A DNA stretch of 64,000 nt from Argentina anserina (taxonomy: Eukaryota; Streptophyta; Magnoliopsida; Rosales; Rosaceae): contig NC_065873.1 of NCBI RefSeq assembly GCF_933775445.1, forward strand, positions 6,882,001 to 6,946,000, given 5' to 3'. The position numbers and the translations under genes were made by a program. Shown here piece after piece: positions 10,987-24,167 of the stretch. A model generated the notes under the pieces. The model did no database searches, was not told where the DNA came from, and saw nothing but the letters and a program-made list of their open reading frames with translations. How positions within the stretch are numbered: position 1 is the first letter of the stretch; the number at the start of each line of letters is the position of its first letter.

Positions 10987-13900
10987 TTACGATGTTGATG
11001 CTGCATCTATTTTGTCATCCTTTTCATGGCGGAGACTGTTCTCTCTACTGTAAGCTGCTTTTGCACCCTGAAAAAGATATGATATTTCAGTTTAACCGGA
11101 AAAATTAAAGTAAGGCTAATTTGAAGCTATAGTTGATCTCGACCACAATCAATTTACCAATATAGCACAAAATTTGAGATCATACATAATAGTTAGGGTG
11201 GAAAAGGAAAACCAAGGCTCACTTGGAAAATTGTTCCCAACTTTTTCAATGCTGTAGCCCGTGTCTTCAAAACATCCTTGGACACAGTGGGGTCTTTAAG
11301 TACCTGAAAAGATAACAGGTATCAAATCATTCTCAAAATACTGTCTTCAAAACCTATATCCATGCTTATCATGTTGAATTTAAGTTTACACTGCTTTCTT
11401 AATCTTAAAATTTTGCACGCAAGCAGCCATGTGGACATGCTAATACCTATTTCTCACTTTGCTTAATCATCAACGGTACAGCTTCTAATCTAAAGATATA
11501 ACTACTATATGTTCAATGTAAAACCTTAAGGTTGTTAAAAACAATAACTAAATAAGGCAATACTGAAACTCACTGCTTGGCAGACTTGTGACAAGGTTGA
11601 TTCAATATCAACCACATTGATCTGCCATAGCGAATTAAGCACTGCATCCTTCTTCTCTTCAATGGCTTTCATTAAGTTCTCTTCCTTGTTTTCACCGTGG
11701 TTTAACTTTTTTAGCTCTTCCTGTAGTTGAATCAAAGATACAGCACCTACATATTAAAAAAGCATTAGTTTGCTTGGACAGTGAAAACACGCAGCCTTTA
11801 AGGATAGACAGCCTATTTTCATTTAAGAGAACTTCATGACAGCAGAAACTACACCTGAAGCTGCTGACACTTGTGACTTTATCTGATGTCCTTTATCCCG
11901 CACCCACTCTGCTAAAAAAGGTACCTTCATGTATCGCTTGTCTTTTCCAAGTTCTATTGCAGCCTTCCTAGTATAGATATAACCAATCGTATGTAGCATC
12001 GCCTCGCCAAAGGCTGATAGACAATGTAACCGTGGTCAATGGGTAGTGCATCAAGTAACAAAAAATTAGGGTCATCATATATACGATTGGTCAAATTATA
12101 CAAAAAAAAAAACTCAGAAGTCAGAAATTAGTTTTTATAGTTTTTTGCAATTTTTTTTTAATTCTAGAATCATAGACCAACCACCGAACCACGTGATGAT
12201 ATGGCAGAGAATTAAACAACTCCAACTTTTTATGACATTATGTTACAAGTGTTCATTTTAGTGTCTAAGTTTTGAGACAACTATTCTCATATGTCTTCAT
12301 ACAGCTTCACAATAGAAGCTGAAATCAATTATTCGTAGATATAGTTTGATCACTATGCCACTGTTGGCTTGATTAGAGTAAATTATCAACAATTTCTTGT
12401 TAAAGTGAATTTTGAAGCTCAGAACTACATAATTTTAAGATTTTTCGTAAATACATTAATATCCTCATAGAATGAGACTATTAAGAGGGTTTACCAGCTG
12501 CTGAGAGACGTCGCGCTTCTAGATTAGCCCATCTTACAAACTCATCTGTACGATCATCCACAAATGGTTGTATACGATCTTTCAAGATAGTTATGAGCTT
12601 TTCTATCCTTTCCTTCCGCAATGTCTACATAATAAAAAATAGGGAGGGAATAAGATGGAGTGAATTGAAAAGATAAACTATATATAACACCAGAATAGAA
12701 AGAATACCCTCAGTTTTTCGTGAACCCTCTGCCTATGGACTTCAGGATCCTGCGAATCTTCATCAACTTCAACAGATGACAAAGAAGCCAAAGCAAGTTG
12801 GCCAACATAATCCTCAAAGTAATCACTCCCAAAAAGCATCCCGAACACAGCTGCAGGATCTACCATGGAGTCCCTGAAAAAGAGATGCAGAGTTACAGTT
12901 AAATTATCTTCCAACATGTTTTTCCCGATATTAGAAAGAGATAAGCTAAAATAACACAAGGAGTAGTTTTCCATCTCCAAATGTGCATGAGACAGAGGAC
13001 GTCATGCTTTTTCATCCAAAATTATTTTACATTACTTTTATAAAAATCATCGTTCAACTTATCAAGCACTTAAAGAACTACATTCATTAGCCAAAGTGTG
13101 TAAAATTTAGCATAAGTAGATTAAATGTTATAAAGGCCCACATTACCCAATAAAGAAAATAATTACTCAATCTACCATCAAGTATATGTCTCATAATGAC
13201 TCTATTGAGTCTATTCCCAAAGTGTAAGATCTTACTGTGGTATGCCGGCCTTTCCATTTTTGTCATATGCCTCACGCTTTTCTGGATCGCTTAAAACCTG
13301 ATAAGCCTCTCCAAGTGCCTTTATGCATGTAACATAACCGGAAAATTAAACCAAAACAATAAGAAAACATTCAACGGTAAAGAAAGCAAGGTAAGATGGC
13401 AATAAGAAAACATTCAACGGTAAAGTAATCTTTCTCCATTACTTTTAGATGAGTCTACTATAAACAAACTAGTCAAATAAAAAGCAGCTTCGGAGGCAAT
13501 ATGCACAAGTCATATCTGTGAAAGGCTGGTCACAATAATGAGCATACTTTCCTAGAATTGTTGTTGAAGAATCAAAACTTTACTGCTATGTCTGAGGTCT
13601 TGGTTTTCATTAATTAGAAAACCATCCCATCTAGAAGCTTAATTAGATGCACAAGTAGAATAGTGGTGAATATGGAGATGAGTGTCTAATAATAAGATAC
13701 AGTAGTCTATATACGAAATTAAGTAATAAAATGTTTACTTGGAAATTTTCAGCAGCCTTTGGATCTCCCTGATTTTTATCTGGGTGAACTTGCCTTGCCT
13801 AGCGAGAAAACACAGAAACAAATTGTAATATAGCAGCTGCTACATACATCTAAAGTTTCATAAACACAGTAAGGAGATCAAGAAAACACATCACAATGGA

Positions 13901-14368
13901 TGTGCCACAATTAAGTAGGGACAGCCCTAATTGGAGCAATGTGGTTAAGACTCCACTCCCCAAGGTTCTCATAATGCACGAGTGGTATCTTTGAGGCTTT
14001 AGCATTCTGAAAACTATTTATTTAGCTCTCAAGTTTTGTTAGGCCAGTGCTTATACCCCATAAGTTGCTGGAAATGCAATTGAGCAAAATAACAAATGAA
14101 ATTAATATGATCCCCAGTATCCAAGCCAACTGCCTAGCCATTAGCCATGTCATTCAAACCAAACCAACAGACACAACATATGTTTGAAACAAAGACCCAA
14201 TTATGTAATGGCTCCAAACCTTGTGGGTTTTTGGTCGAAAACATTATTCACAGTTGAACAAAAATGGGGGAATTTGATTACCTTGACATAGTAAGCCTTT
14301 TTAATATCAGCAGCGGAGGCATCGACATTGACACCCAAGACATCATAAAAGGCAGTTTCCTTCACCAT
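10987..14368 (-). CDS. DnaJ-domain co-chaperone with DnaJ-X region (dnaJ 10-like)
   Basis: Nine exons on the minus strand: 14368-14282, 13798-13739, 13318-13236, 12873-12708, 12624-12495, 12013-11855, 11746-11574, 11303-11223 and 11067-10987, giving 1020 nt and 339 residues; every junction keeps frame and GT..AG. Residues 4-70 are a J-domain with helix II ([10 protein letters not shown]), the HPD motif at 34-36 and the closing [15 protein letters not shown]-domains stimulate Hsp70 ATPase. The remainder (about 130-325) is the alpha-helical DnaJ-X region, with [12 protein letters not shown] and a Lys/Glu-rich helix. There is no Gly/Phe or zinc-finger region, so it is a type III (DNAJC-like) J-protein. 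The length agrees with the roughly 345-residue Arabidopsis At4g39150/At2g21510 pair. No transit or signal peptide is evident, so the location is probably cytosolic or nuclear. The start is the first ATG of the J-domain exon. Confidence 0.95.
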
Positions 14369-14680
14369 AATTGTCAGATCACAACCTTATCATCACAACA
14401 ACAAATACAACTCCATCAATCAATCAGACAAAAACAAGAACATGGTACTAATCGAAACCCATAAACAGCTTGAATGTTTGGATATATCCATCTTTAGAAC
14501 TCGGAAGACGGAAAGAAAAAGAATGCAATTAATGAGTGAGATCAATAAGCTTAAAGTAGACCCAGATCTTGTAAATGCAATTAAAGAACAGCTACAAGAT
14601 TAAACCTTTCTATATCAGCTGAAAGAAATGAAGCAAATTGTAAGAAACCCAACAAAAGTGAGATGAAATCAAGATACTTA

Positions 14681-14760
14681 CGTGTGGCCGCAGCAGTGCT
14701 GTAATGGAAATTAGACGATGGGGTCTGAGTTATATAGATCCTGCTCTGTTTTAATCTGAA
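14681..14760 (-). promoter_or_regulatory. DnaJ core promoter and 5' untranslated exon with leader intron donor
   Basis: On the minus strand a TATA-like CTATATAA lies at 14737-14730. About 50 bp downstream is a strong splice donor, CAC|GTAAGTATC, with the intron starting at 14681. This implies a short non-coding first exon and a leader intron running to just before the ATG at 14368. Transcript data would confirm it. Confidence 0.5.
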
Positions 14761-15785
14761 GTTTCCACGTTCTACTTGTTTTAACTTCTTTCCGTACGAA
14801 TTGTTACCTTTTTTCTTCAGAAAGAGTTGGGGTAAAAGAAACGATGACATCCGGTCCAATATGACATAATTAACCTCAGATTTATGAGCCAGAAATATCA
14901 TAAATAATGCATATTGTCTCTTAAATCTTGATCTTAGCCTTTGGCCCTTAAATAGTTATGGAAACTGTGTTATCTCGAAAAAATATGATACACTAATAAT
15001 GAGTATGCGTACATTTTATCCCAAGAGTAGTAGACCGCGTAGAAATAAGGATTAGTAGTTAGATAATGCATCTCTACAATTTGGCATTATGAAAGAATTT
15101 TGAAATTCTCACGACAGTCTCGTTGTAGTATTTGAGGTTTTTTTGTTAGATTAAAAGAAAATTGTACATCCTGAAAGAACTTTGAAATTCGATTATTAGA
15201 AATCTTGTGCTCCTCACTCTTACGTGCATTTGACGGAAAAAAATGAGTGAACTTTGGAGTCCATTGGGAGTTTCATTTTTGTTACATGGTCATCTATTTT
15301 AAGGCTTTATGTACGTTACCTGCCCTGAAAGCAAAGAAGAATCAAAGCTAAGATCTATATTGAATATGATAGTTTGGGGTAAGAAGCCAGCCAAGGACAC
15401 AAGTAGTTTTTCAAAAAAAAAAAAATTACTCTTAATTGAAACAGAAAAGATCTTACACTCGGTGGTGGATGATATGGCCAAAATAACCTCACAATTAACT
15501 CAACAAAATATTGTCAATCGTAGATTCGTAATATAGAATAAGCGGAGATTGTTCGATGCCAGAGACTAAGGGTATTCAATTCGCATACAAAAAGAAAATA
15601 ATTAAACTAAATTAACTAGACTGATGAATTGGGAGTTTAAGATTATAATGAGAAGAAATAAATGAACAATGATAAAAAAATTCAAAATAGACTTGATAAA
15701 GATCAAATGGAGATAAGGTTAAGGATTCAGTTGTTCACCACCAATTATGATTTAACACAACAAGTGACCTAATTATTTTACTATG
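14761..15785. other. Gene-free stretch
   Basis: AT-rich DNA upstream of the DnaJ gene. One 75-codon open frame (15309-15536, plus) has no recognisable domain, and its frame is crossed by a homopolymer A run, so I do not call a gene. Confidence 0.4.
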
Positions 15786-16208
15786 TCGTGATTCGTAAGA
15801 AATAAACCAATCAAAAACAAACCGTGAATGCACTGCATAAGTTCTTACTACTTCCCGTGGGTTATTTAACGCCGAGAAACACATTTTTCGTTAAAAACAT
15901 TCTAAGCATATAATTTCAAAACACTTAGTGAAATACACATAAGCAAGTTTATTCGATGGATGCAAAGATCATTAAAAAGAACATGTGGAAGTTTGAATGA
16001 TTATATAGTCCAAACTAAGTGTTTTGATTATACAGTCCAACATTGAATAAACTTGCTTATGTGTATTTCACTAAGTGTTTTGAAATTGCATGCTTAGAAT
16101 GTTTTTAACGAAAAATGTGTTTCTCGGCGTTAAATAACCCAAGGGAAGTAGTAAGAACTTATGCAGTGCGTTCACGGTTTGTTCTTGATTGGTTTCTTTC
16201 TCACGACT
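15786..16208. repeat. Long near-perfect inverted repeat (fold-back)
   Basis: The left arm (about 15786-15954) and right arm (about 16045-16208) are reverse complements with only a handful of mismatches over roughly 165 bp. For example, AACGCCGAGAAACACATTTT on the left reappears inverted on the right. The 90-bp spacer carries two similar TGATTATAYAGTCCAA motifs. A transcript would fold into a long hairpin able to feed Dicer-like enzymes. It could be a fold-back transposon, a young MIRNA or siRNA locus, or a local inverted duplication. No target duplication was found. Confidence 0.85.
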
Positions 16209-17545
16209 TAAAGGTATGAATTTTATCAAGAAATCACAAATGACATCCTAAAGACTTAGTAGAGCACACACATGTTTTCTTATGTCGTCATATATCATCA
16301 AGGGTCAAATATCATCTTCTTGTGCCCAAACTTCATTATAAACATGTGAAAACGAAAAAAGACTACAGTAAAACGATTGTAAACCTTCAACAAAGACTAA
16401 TGAAACGATTGTGAGCCTTCAACAAACTAACACAACTCAAATTTCACTACTTCTCTTCTTCTTTTGCTGGAAACTTTTTTTTTCAAGATCGCAATACATT
16501 TTTTTCATTCTTTTTGCAATTTCAATTTTCTTTTTCCTTCGACACGCGTATATACTTCCCACATTAAGTTTCATCATTTTATACTAAAACCAGAATCAAG
16601 CTCTGCCAAGCCTCTAGGACAAGGGTAGAGATAAAACTATACTAAACAATGTAGTAACATGCTGGTAATGAAAGAAAATATTTAATGTAGGTACAAAGAG
16701 GTTAACTAAGGAGTCCCAAGCTAGACACAAATATGGATACATGAGTGTTTGACATAAAATGCTGGTACTACTAGAAAGATCAAACAATTATTTTTAAAAT
16801 CAGAGTATATTATGTTATAAAGTCTCAACAATCAAAAAGAGTAAGTTATGCTAGTACTGAAGTAGTAACGGAAACGTACGTGTTGTCCCAAGGAAGTTGA
16901 TCTTGCAATGCCAGTTGAAAGAGTTTTGATCTGATTATCATCATTGTCGACGAACCTATGAGAAAACGGAGGGTGGTTGGGGACTTGGGGGAACTTATAT
17001 AGAATTAACAAATGAGTAATTATGAGTTTAAACAGCGGAGGTCGAGTGAGCAGTAATAGAGTTCCGACTAGAATTAGTCCAAGTGCATGTACGTAAGAGA
17101 CTCCTGGAGAAGAATTGCGAGAATTAAGCTAGGTTTAAAAGAAGAAATAGACCCCTGCCCCGTTGAAATTGTTTTCCAACGAATACGCCTCTCAGTTGTA
17201 TCTTGGTAATGCTTTCCATAGTTTGGAAGAGAAGAGGCTGGTCATGTGTATATACTTTCTCAACCCAGCTTTTAGAACATAGTTATGTATTGGGTTCAGG
17301 GGCCCTTAATGAATGAAGCTCCACTGAATCCAAAACGACGGCGTTGTAAGCCTCTATGGTATTGAGAGGAAAAAAAATCACTACAATACTGGACATGAAA
17401 AAGTTGTTTGGAAGCAGGTAGCTAGAAATCCTAGAATAGTTTTGAGTAGGTAAGTAGTAATTATGTGATACACAACTTAATTGCGTTACACATGCATATA
17501 AAAAGTCCAGATTTCAAGAGGAATCCCATCCCACAAATTATTCAA
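16209..17545. other. Intergenic DNA with a minus-strand TATA/first-exon-like segment
   Basis: Around 16862-17003 the minus strand reads a TATA-like CTATATAAG, then about 60 bp later ATGATGATAATCAGATC and a good donor CAC|GTACGT. No following coding exon of a known family was found, so this may be an orphan promoter or the 5' end of a non-coding or lost gene. The rest shows only a short repeat of ACGATTGTRARCCTTCAACAAA near 16372-16432. Confidence 0.3.
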
Positions 17546-17682
17546 ACATCTTATTAAGCCTTTGAAATTACAGATATCGATTACAAATATAGAGTGTGTG
17601 CATATATATATATATATATAACATCTTATTAAGCCTTTGAAATTACACATATCGATTACAAATATAGTGTGTGCATGTATAT
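17546..17682. repeat. Tandem duplication of about 75 bp around a (TA)n run
   Basis: ACATCTTATTAAGCCTTTGA and the following bases through AAATATAG occur at about 17547-17592 and again at 17621-17667, separated by GTGTGCATATA and a (TA)n run at 17602-17620. The copies are nearly identical, so the duplication is recent. Confidence 0.8.
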
Positions 17683-17999
17683 ATCTTTCTTGTCGATCGA
17701 TTGTACTCTCATGTCATACGTGATGATAAAGATGTTCGGTAGACGAAGCCTTTCAAGAAAGTTGACATGGTGTTGTGATCTGATATCCTGCAAGTCTAAA
17801 TAATTCTTCACTAGCAGCCACCCGGAGCTAAAACCGGATGGGACTTGAATTTGCTTACAAAAAAATTTTGACAGTATTGTTACATAAAAATTGAAAATAA
17901 GCTCAATAATCATTTGAATGTATTATAAATTGAAGAAGGTACATAATAATCTTATTGTAATATAAAATATATTGATGCAAACCTAGCTCAACTAACTAA

Positions 18000-20434
18000 A
18001 TTTTACTCTACGAGTACCTAAAGCCTCATATTTCTCTATCACAAAATCATTATTAATAGAACAACATATTCCTTCTCAATGTGAATGACCATACAATCAC
18101 CTAAAAATTCTCCTTCCATCTTATTTCTAAGCTTATTCTTGATGATATTTATGGCTAAAAATGCTCTTTCAGTTGTTGTTGTAGATACTGGAAGAGTCAA
18201 AACATGACAGATTAATATGTAAAGCATGAGAAATAATTTTGACTTCCTTGTTTGAACTAACAACAGACATAGCTCACATATTGAAGTCAGATTCTGAAAT
18301 TTAGCATCACTATGCATGTCTTTCCCATAGTATGCACACTCTGACTCAAGAGAAACATCTCACCATCATCAAAATCTTCCAGATAATATTTTCTTGCAAG
18401 ATCAAGAACATGTTTAGTTTTGAAGTTAATGAAATTACCATAAGGATCCAAGGTTGAAGCAACAATGAGAAGTTCTGACACTCGCTCTGCGAATCTTCCA
18501 TCTAACTCACTTAGCTGAAAGTCAATTAAAGCATTGAATATATCAACATGGTAATGATGCTCGGTAGTAATACAATCTTTTTGTTGAGAACGACAAATAG
18601 TACCAATATAAAGAGCATGCATATTAGGCATATCAATCTCATGCTTCTCACAGAATGACTACATCATTGAAGAAATCTGCCCATCCATGCTCTCTTAGCT
18701 CTCTAGGATTGGATTTAGTATGCCTCACAAAACTTATAGCATGAACAAAATCAAGAGACTTTTGTTGCGATGCTTGAGAAACAAGTTCAGTAATTTTCAT
18801 TACCTTGAACATGAGAAGCAAGCAGAAAACAAAGTGAAATTTCCGCATAGCTTTGAGACATCCATAACTTTTTTCGAATCTCTGATTGCCCATCCTCACA
18901 CATATAAGTAAGAGTTGTTTTAGTTGCATTAAAAAACTCAAGTAAACCCTTAATCGAACGAAAATGTGAACCCCAACGAGTAATACATGCTCATTGCATA
19001 GTAAAAATCTAATTGGCCCCTTTCACCACATGCCACCAAATTAGCAATTTCTTCTTTTCTAGAAGCTTTTAAGGCTGAATGACGCTTTCCAGAAAAGTTC
19101 ACAAGTTCACAATCAAACTTAAGATGGAGAAGAATTTCCAATCTCATGTAACCCCATTGGCAGTAGCATTTAATGTTAGTTATAAACAATGAGTAAAACA
19201 ATGGATGTAATATGCATAAAGACACCTTCAAGAAACAATGCTTGCAAATCTTTATAAATGCCTCTCATATTGCTAGCACCATCAAAGCTTTGACCACACA
19301 AATTTTTAACTCGGAGATTAGAACCTTAGAGATCTCAATTTTAAGAGTTTGTGAGGTTGTGTTAGGAACACTCACAATCTTAAAAAAAATTGTTCTGAGA
19401 CTTTATCTAGGCAATCAACAAATCTCAAAATGATTATCATTTGTTTTTTACTAGAAACATCTATAGCTTCATCAACAAGAAGACAATAACATGCCTTACC
19501 AACTTCATCATGTATTTTACGCCTCACTTCATTACCAAAGATGCTCAGAAGCTCTTTTTGAACTTGTGGACTGGTATACTTGGCATTTCGGAGAGCATTA
19601 TCAATCACTCTTTGAATCTCCTGATTAATTCTTTCATATGATTTGATAAGTTGCCTAAAAGGCCCTTGGTTCAATGACTTTTCAACAAATTCATTATGGG
19701 CTCTAAAGGCAATTCTTTGGTGAGCTAGATATCTCACACTCTCAATGGAAGAAGTCAACCTCAACAAATTATCCTCCACATCTTTTGCTGACTTTGAACT
19801 GAAATTTTTCTCAATTTGGCTAGATGGGTTTTGCAATGAATCCCACTTTTGCATTGCCGCATTATGTGGGGGATATAATGCTTCCTACATGATTCAAGAA
19901 AACATTATCACTAGGCATATTCCTCTTCTAATTTTTGTACCCATCTATAGTGAATGCTTTGTTATGAGAATTTTTAGTATAAAAAAGGAAACTGGGGAAG
20001 CAATATGTCTTATTCTTAGTTTGTGAATACTCAAGCCATAGATTATCTTTAAATCAAGACAACTGAAATTTACGTTGTTGATCACCAAACATAGATAACG
20101 GAAACTCACATTCAGGTTGCATTGGACCCAACAAACTATATTCTCTTCTAATAGAATCACGCTTATTAATAGGAAATTTTCATATAGGACAACGTTTTTC
20201 CAGGTCACGCTCAATAGCATTAGTATCATTCAGTGAGTCAATACCCGAGTTATGAACCTCAGTAGGAATCAGTGGAGGACTTGGAGCATCATTAGGAGGT
20301 TGTTTTGAATTACTACGATCTAAACTTGCAGACCTAGGATTAGCTTTTGTAATCCATGAAGTAATCAAGTCTGTTTTCCTCTTTTTTTGGTTGCTCTTTA
20401 GACATATTACTCTCTCACCTATAAATAAAAACAA
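18000..20434 (-). pseudogene. Decayed hAT transposase (ZMYM1/TTF-type zinc finger, DUF4371, hAT dimerisation)
   Basis: The minus strand holds successive fragments of one protein in shifting frames. 20434-20180 is a basic N-terminal piece (KKRKTDLITSWI). 20230-19945 is TTF-finger-like. 19854-19372 is a 160-codon DUF4371-like stretch with VRYLAHQRIAFRAHNE and CYCLLVDEAIDVSSKKQM. 18941-18287 is the middle. 18317-18039 ends with the hAT C-terminal dimerisation signature LPVSTTTTERAF and NKLRNKMEGEFL. At least four frame changes and several stops lie between them, so it cannot encode a working transposase. The family is common in plant genomes and often labelled zinc finger MYM-type protein 1-like. 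Terminal inverted repeats were not located. Confidence 0.85.
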
Positions 20435-21127
20435 GGAAAGTCACCAAATAGACACTTCTAATTTTCTTGTGAGAATTGAGATCAATCTTCAAGAACATAA
20501 AGGTATCAGGTATGCAACAAATGGTGTAAAAAAATAGTATACGAATAACATAGAATGCCAATAACATATTCATTCATAGAAATTCAAAATCCAAAGTGAC
20601 CCAACTATAAACCCTAATTTTTTCCCCAATTTCAATTTGACAAAAATTGAACAAATTTGAATACTTACAATTGATATAAAGACAAATATTATGGCAAGAA
20701 TCCTTCTAGGAGATTGGTTGATCTTGGATGGAGAACTTGGAGTGAAGGAAAGTGACTTGTCAAAACACAAGTGTTGGTTTTGGATTTTGGATACTGGAGA
20801 GCAGAGTTGTAGTGATGACAAACAGAAGAAATAGAATAAAGGGAGAAGAATGGAGATGCTAACTTTAATTGCAATCGGCTTTGACCAACGTCTGTTTTAT
20901 TATTGATACATCATATATAGTGGCCTTGGATTTGTTTTTTATTATGTTAAGTATTGGACTTATGTTTTGGGTGGGACTAATATATAACAAACCCAATTAT
21001 CCATGTAAGTTATATATTAGATGCAAGTCCCACCCTCTTATGCTGTGGTTCTGCCATGTTCACTAGAAAATGATATAAGTCTGAGAAGGAGAAATCGAAG
21101 TTGGTTCCAAGAACTCCTAGATGGTGT
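20435..21127. other. Region 5' of the decayed transposase
   Basis: Probably leader DNA of the hAT remnant, followed by a flank. Plus-strand codons at about 21083-21125 (RRNRSWFQELLD) could be the start of the F-box gene whose remainder lies beyond the solo LTR; this is speculative. Confidence 0.3.
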
Positions 21128-24100
21128 TGTTACACCTTGAATTTTGAATAATAAAATTCAAATTTGAAAACGTGATAATTCGAATCAATTCAAATATTAC
21201 TTATATCGTTATAGTCAACTTGAGCAACAAGTAAATAAACGCGCTCATAAGAGACTTACTACAAAACAATCCAGGAATTATAAAACTCCTATTTCTAAAT
21301 CAATTTCTCTAATTTCTTGTGATGCGAGATACCTCATTTGCACATATAACGCACACTATGGATTGATGCACCAGGTTATAAACGATAAATCCCATAAACT
21401 TTTAAAGTTTGTGTAAGTAAACCTAGTTACAAAGACTCAAAAAGCACGCATGCCAAATTATAAGCAAAACATCTCTACATATAGCTTAGTTTAGGAGTTC
21501 ACATTTAAATGAAATTAAGATGAAAATAAGTATAATCCTTGCATATAATTAAATTCAGGAGACCACACAAATACAAAATAAAATCCCAGAAAGATTCAAC
21601 ACTAAAAATGAAATCAAGAAACCGTAGTTTGTACCCAAGAAAACACAACTTACAGTAATCCCTTTCTCATCGAGAAAACACATGACTAAATCATTTATTG
21701 TCAACTTAAGAAATTAAATAAGAAGCACATGCCCTCTTGGACAACAAAGAAATGACCCAATTACATTTCTTTTAAAAATACATATACATGAGACCCAAGT
21801 AACCTGACATGATCACCTCCCATGATATATGTGTACTCATGAGGCCCCAGATACCATAAGTGGTACCCGCTCATGCAATACAGTAGTAAACAAACTAAAA
21901 CTCTAATTGATCGTAACCAATCACTAGGCCACCCAAGTCCGAAGAGCAGAAAATATTTTAATATGACTCATAAATTAAAAACTACACGTACAATATAATC
22001 AATCAATCCCATGATATATATTACCCAAAGACACTCAGAGTTCCACATGACTCACATACAAACCAAGTTACTCTTCCACACAAACATATCAACTATAACA
22101 TGATATATTAATTCTTCACCAAAAATAATTACCACAAGAACTTCAACACCATATATCAGAATTATAACATCTCAGAATTTCACACCATCACTACTTATAT
22201 TTCACGTGTATATATATATATATATATATACAGTCTCTATCCAGAGTGAAGCTTCACTCTGAAATTACAGAGTGAAGTTCCAATTTTGACACACTTTTCG
22301 GTCAAATTTTTTCACTATAAGTGATTAAATATTTAGGTATGTTATTCAAGATCATCTCTACAAAATTTCATCCAATTTAACAATGGTTTGAGCTTTCAAA
22401 ATTGAGATTTACACGAACGGTTCACGTTGAACAGTTTTAATTCATTCATTGATTTAATCTAATTTCAATACCTTAACGATGTCTGAATTAGATGAAATTT
22501 TGTAGAGATGATCTTGAATAGCATACCTAAATATTGAATCGCTTATGGTGAAAACATTTGACCGAAAAGTGTGCCAAAATTGGAACTTCACTCTTTAATT
22601 ACATATTGAAGCTTCACTCTGGATAGAGACTGTATATATATATATATATACACGTAGGCATTCACTCAGAAATCACTCACTAATACCAAATATAGTTCAC
22701 AATTGCTAAACCTTTAAAAAGTCATTTTTTTATATTAAAAGTGTTTTTACTTACCAATGAACCGTAGTCGATCAAGTTCATATGATTTAAAAATAAAACT
22801 TATTTGTAAAACAATTGAACAATTAGCGATTCAATAATTAAAAAGTAAAATGACTTCGATCGTGGTGATCATTATGAGATTTCTTACCTTAGCTCTTGTT
22901 ACGTCTTCTACTCAAAATATGGATATCAATCCCACATCTACTCCAAACAAAATATCACATCCTAATCATATCAATGTCACAACTCAATAAAACTTGAGGT
23001 ACAAAAACAACCACTAAGATCATACTTCTCTCAAACTCCTCAGCCTCCCAACTAGACCACTACAACCAATAACCTTAAATTGCCACGACAACAACAAAAT
23101 ATAGATGAATAACTTAGTACCTGCAACTCAGGCTAACTTGACAAAAGAACCAGACACAACGTTGCTGCAAACTTGACCTTCACCAATCTGAGAAATCAGC
23201 GCTCCAACCTGAAATTGCTCAACCAGACTTCTGTAGATCGACAAGGACATAACTCATTTACTAAATCTAGCCAAAATTTTGAATTTCATTGTCATCAAAA
23301 TATGAAAACTCAACGACTGCACTACCCTCACCTTGCTGCTTTGATTTGCAATGGTGGGTGAAAATGGAGGTCAGAGGTTGTTGCACAAGTGACCAGATGA
23401 AGGAAGGAAGACGTTTTGGGTCGGTCACACCACTGAAGGCCACCCAAATTTGGAATCTCAAAGTCAGGTCAAAACTCTCTACTGTGATCTATTGCTTCTC
23501 GATTGATTTGAAGAAAGCAAGCTCGGTAGGGACGACGTGAAGGAGGATGAGGCGACTCAATTTGGGTCGGTGGCGCGGTTGGGTGGAATCGGGTGGCACT
23601 GGAAAAGCTAGGAATATAAGTTGGGTCATCGGGTCACCTTGCAAATTTCGATTCTCGAAGCTCGACATGAATTGGTGCAAGCCACTACCATAGGGGCTTG
23701 CATACGAAAGAGGCGAAGAATTTCCGACCGGTCTCATCGCTTGGGACCGCCGGAAAATCCGGGTCGAGATGGGTTACAACGAAAACTTTTACTCCGAAGA
23801 AGCGCGGCGCGGGAGAAAAAGAAGAGAAAAAGGGTGTTGCGCAATTAACGAGCAAACCCTAAGGAAAACTCCTATTTATATTTAAAATTTATGAAACTCG
23901 AAACTTCCATTAACCATAAATTCTTCATACGACTTTCAAATTACGCATGCCGCATGTCCATGAACTCGTATCGACAGGCTCTATAACTTTCATAAGGAAG
24001 TTTTTTGTGAAATCCAAAGAGTCAAGTAAACTCTTTAACACCTTACTAAGACATTTTCTAGTAATTCAATTTCGTTTGCACCCTCGTACTATCTAATCAA

Positions 24101-24167
24101 ACCACCACCAAATTAAAAATCCCCGAAAAATAACTAGAAAGTAATTACAAATTTTCAGGATATTACA
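21128..24167 (-). mobile_element. Solo LTR, about 3.04 kb, Ty3/Gypsy chromovirus (Tekay/Del-like)
   Basis: Read on the minus strand the block starts TGTAATATCCTGAAAATTTG (24167) and ends AAGGTGTAACA (21128), so it has TG..CA borders. The opening resembles very long LTRs of Tekay/Del-type chromoviruses. The region has no long ORF, as expected for an LTR. A related LTR end in the opposite orientation is at 27325, and the last 150 bp of the two can be aligned by eye (CTYATGAGCG, TTGTTRYTCAAGTTG). No 5-bp target duplication matches (GGTGT against TACAT), so ends may have been altered. A MITE (22231-22632) is nested inside. Confidence 0.55.
22231..22632. mobile_element. Long-TIR MITE inserted in a (TA)n microsatellite
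   Basis: The two halves are reverse complements. The left starts CAGTCTCTATCCAGAGTGAA and the right ends in its complement, and similarity continues for roughly 150 bp per arm (AAGATCATCTCTACAAAATT on the left, AATTTTGTAGAGATGATCTT on the right). Runs of TA flank both sides (22209-22230 and 22633-22650). No coding capacity. The same family occurs at 58620-59890. The (TA)n flanks resemble Micron-type MITEs, but superfamily assignment is open. Confidence 0.85.

Noticed and set aside
15309..15536. 75-codon Lys-rich ORF
   Set aside because: No recognisable family, low-complexity Lys run from an A homopolymer, no splice or promoter support.
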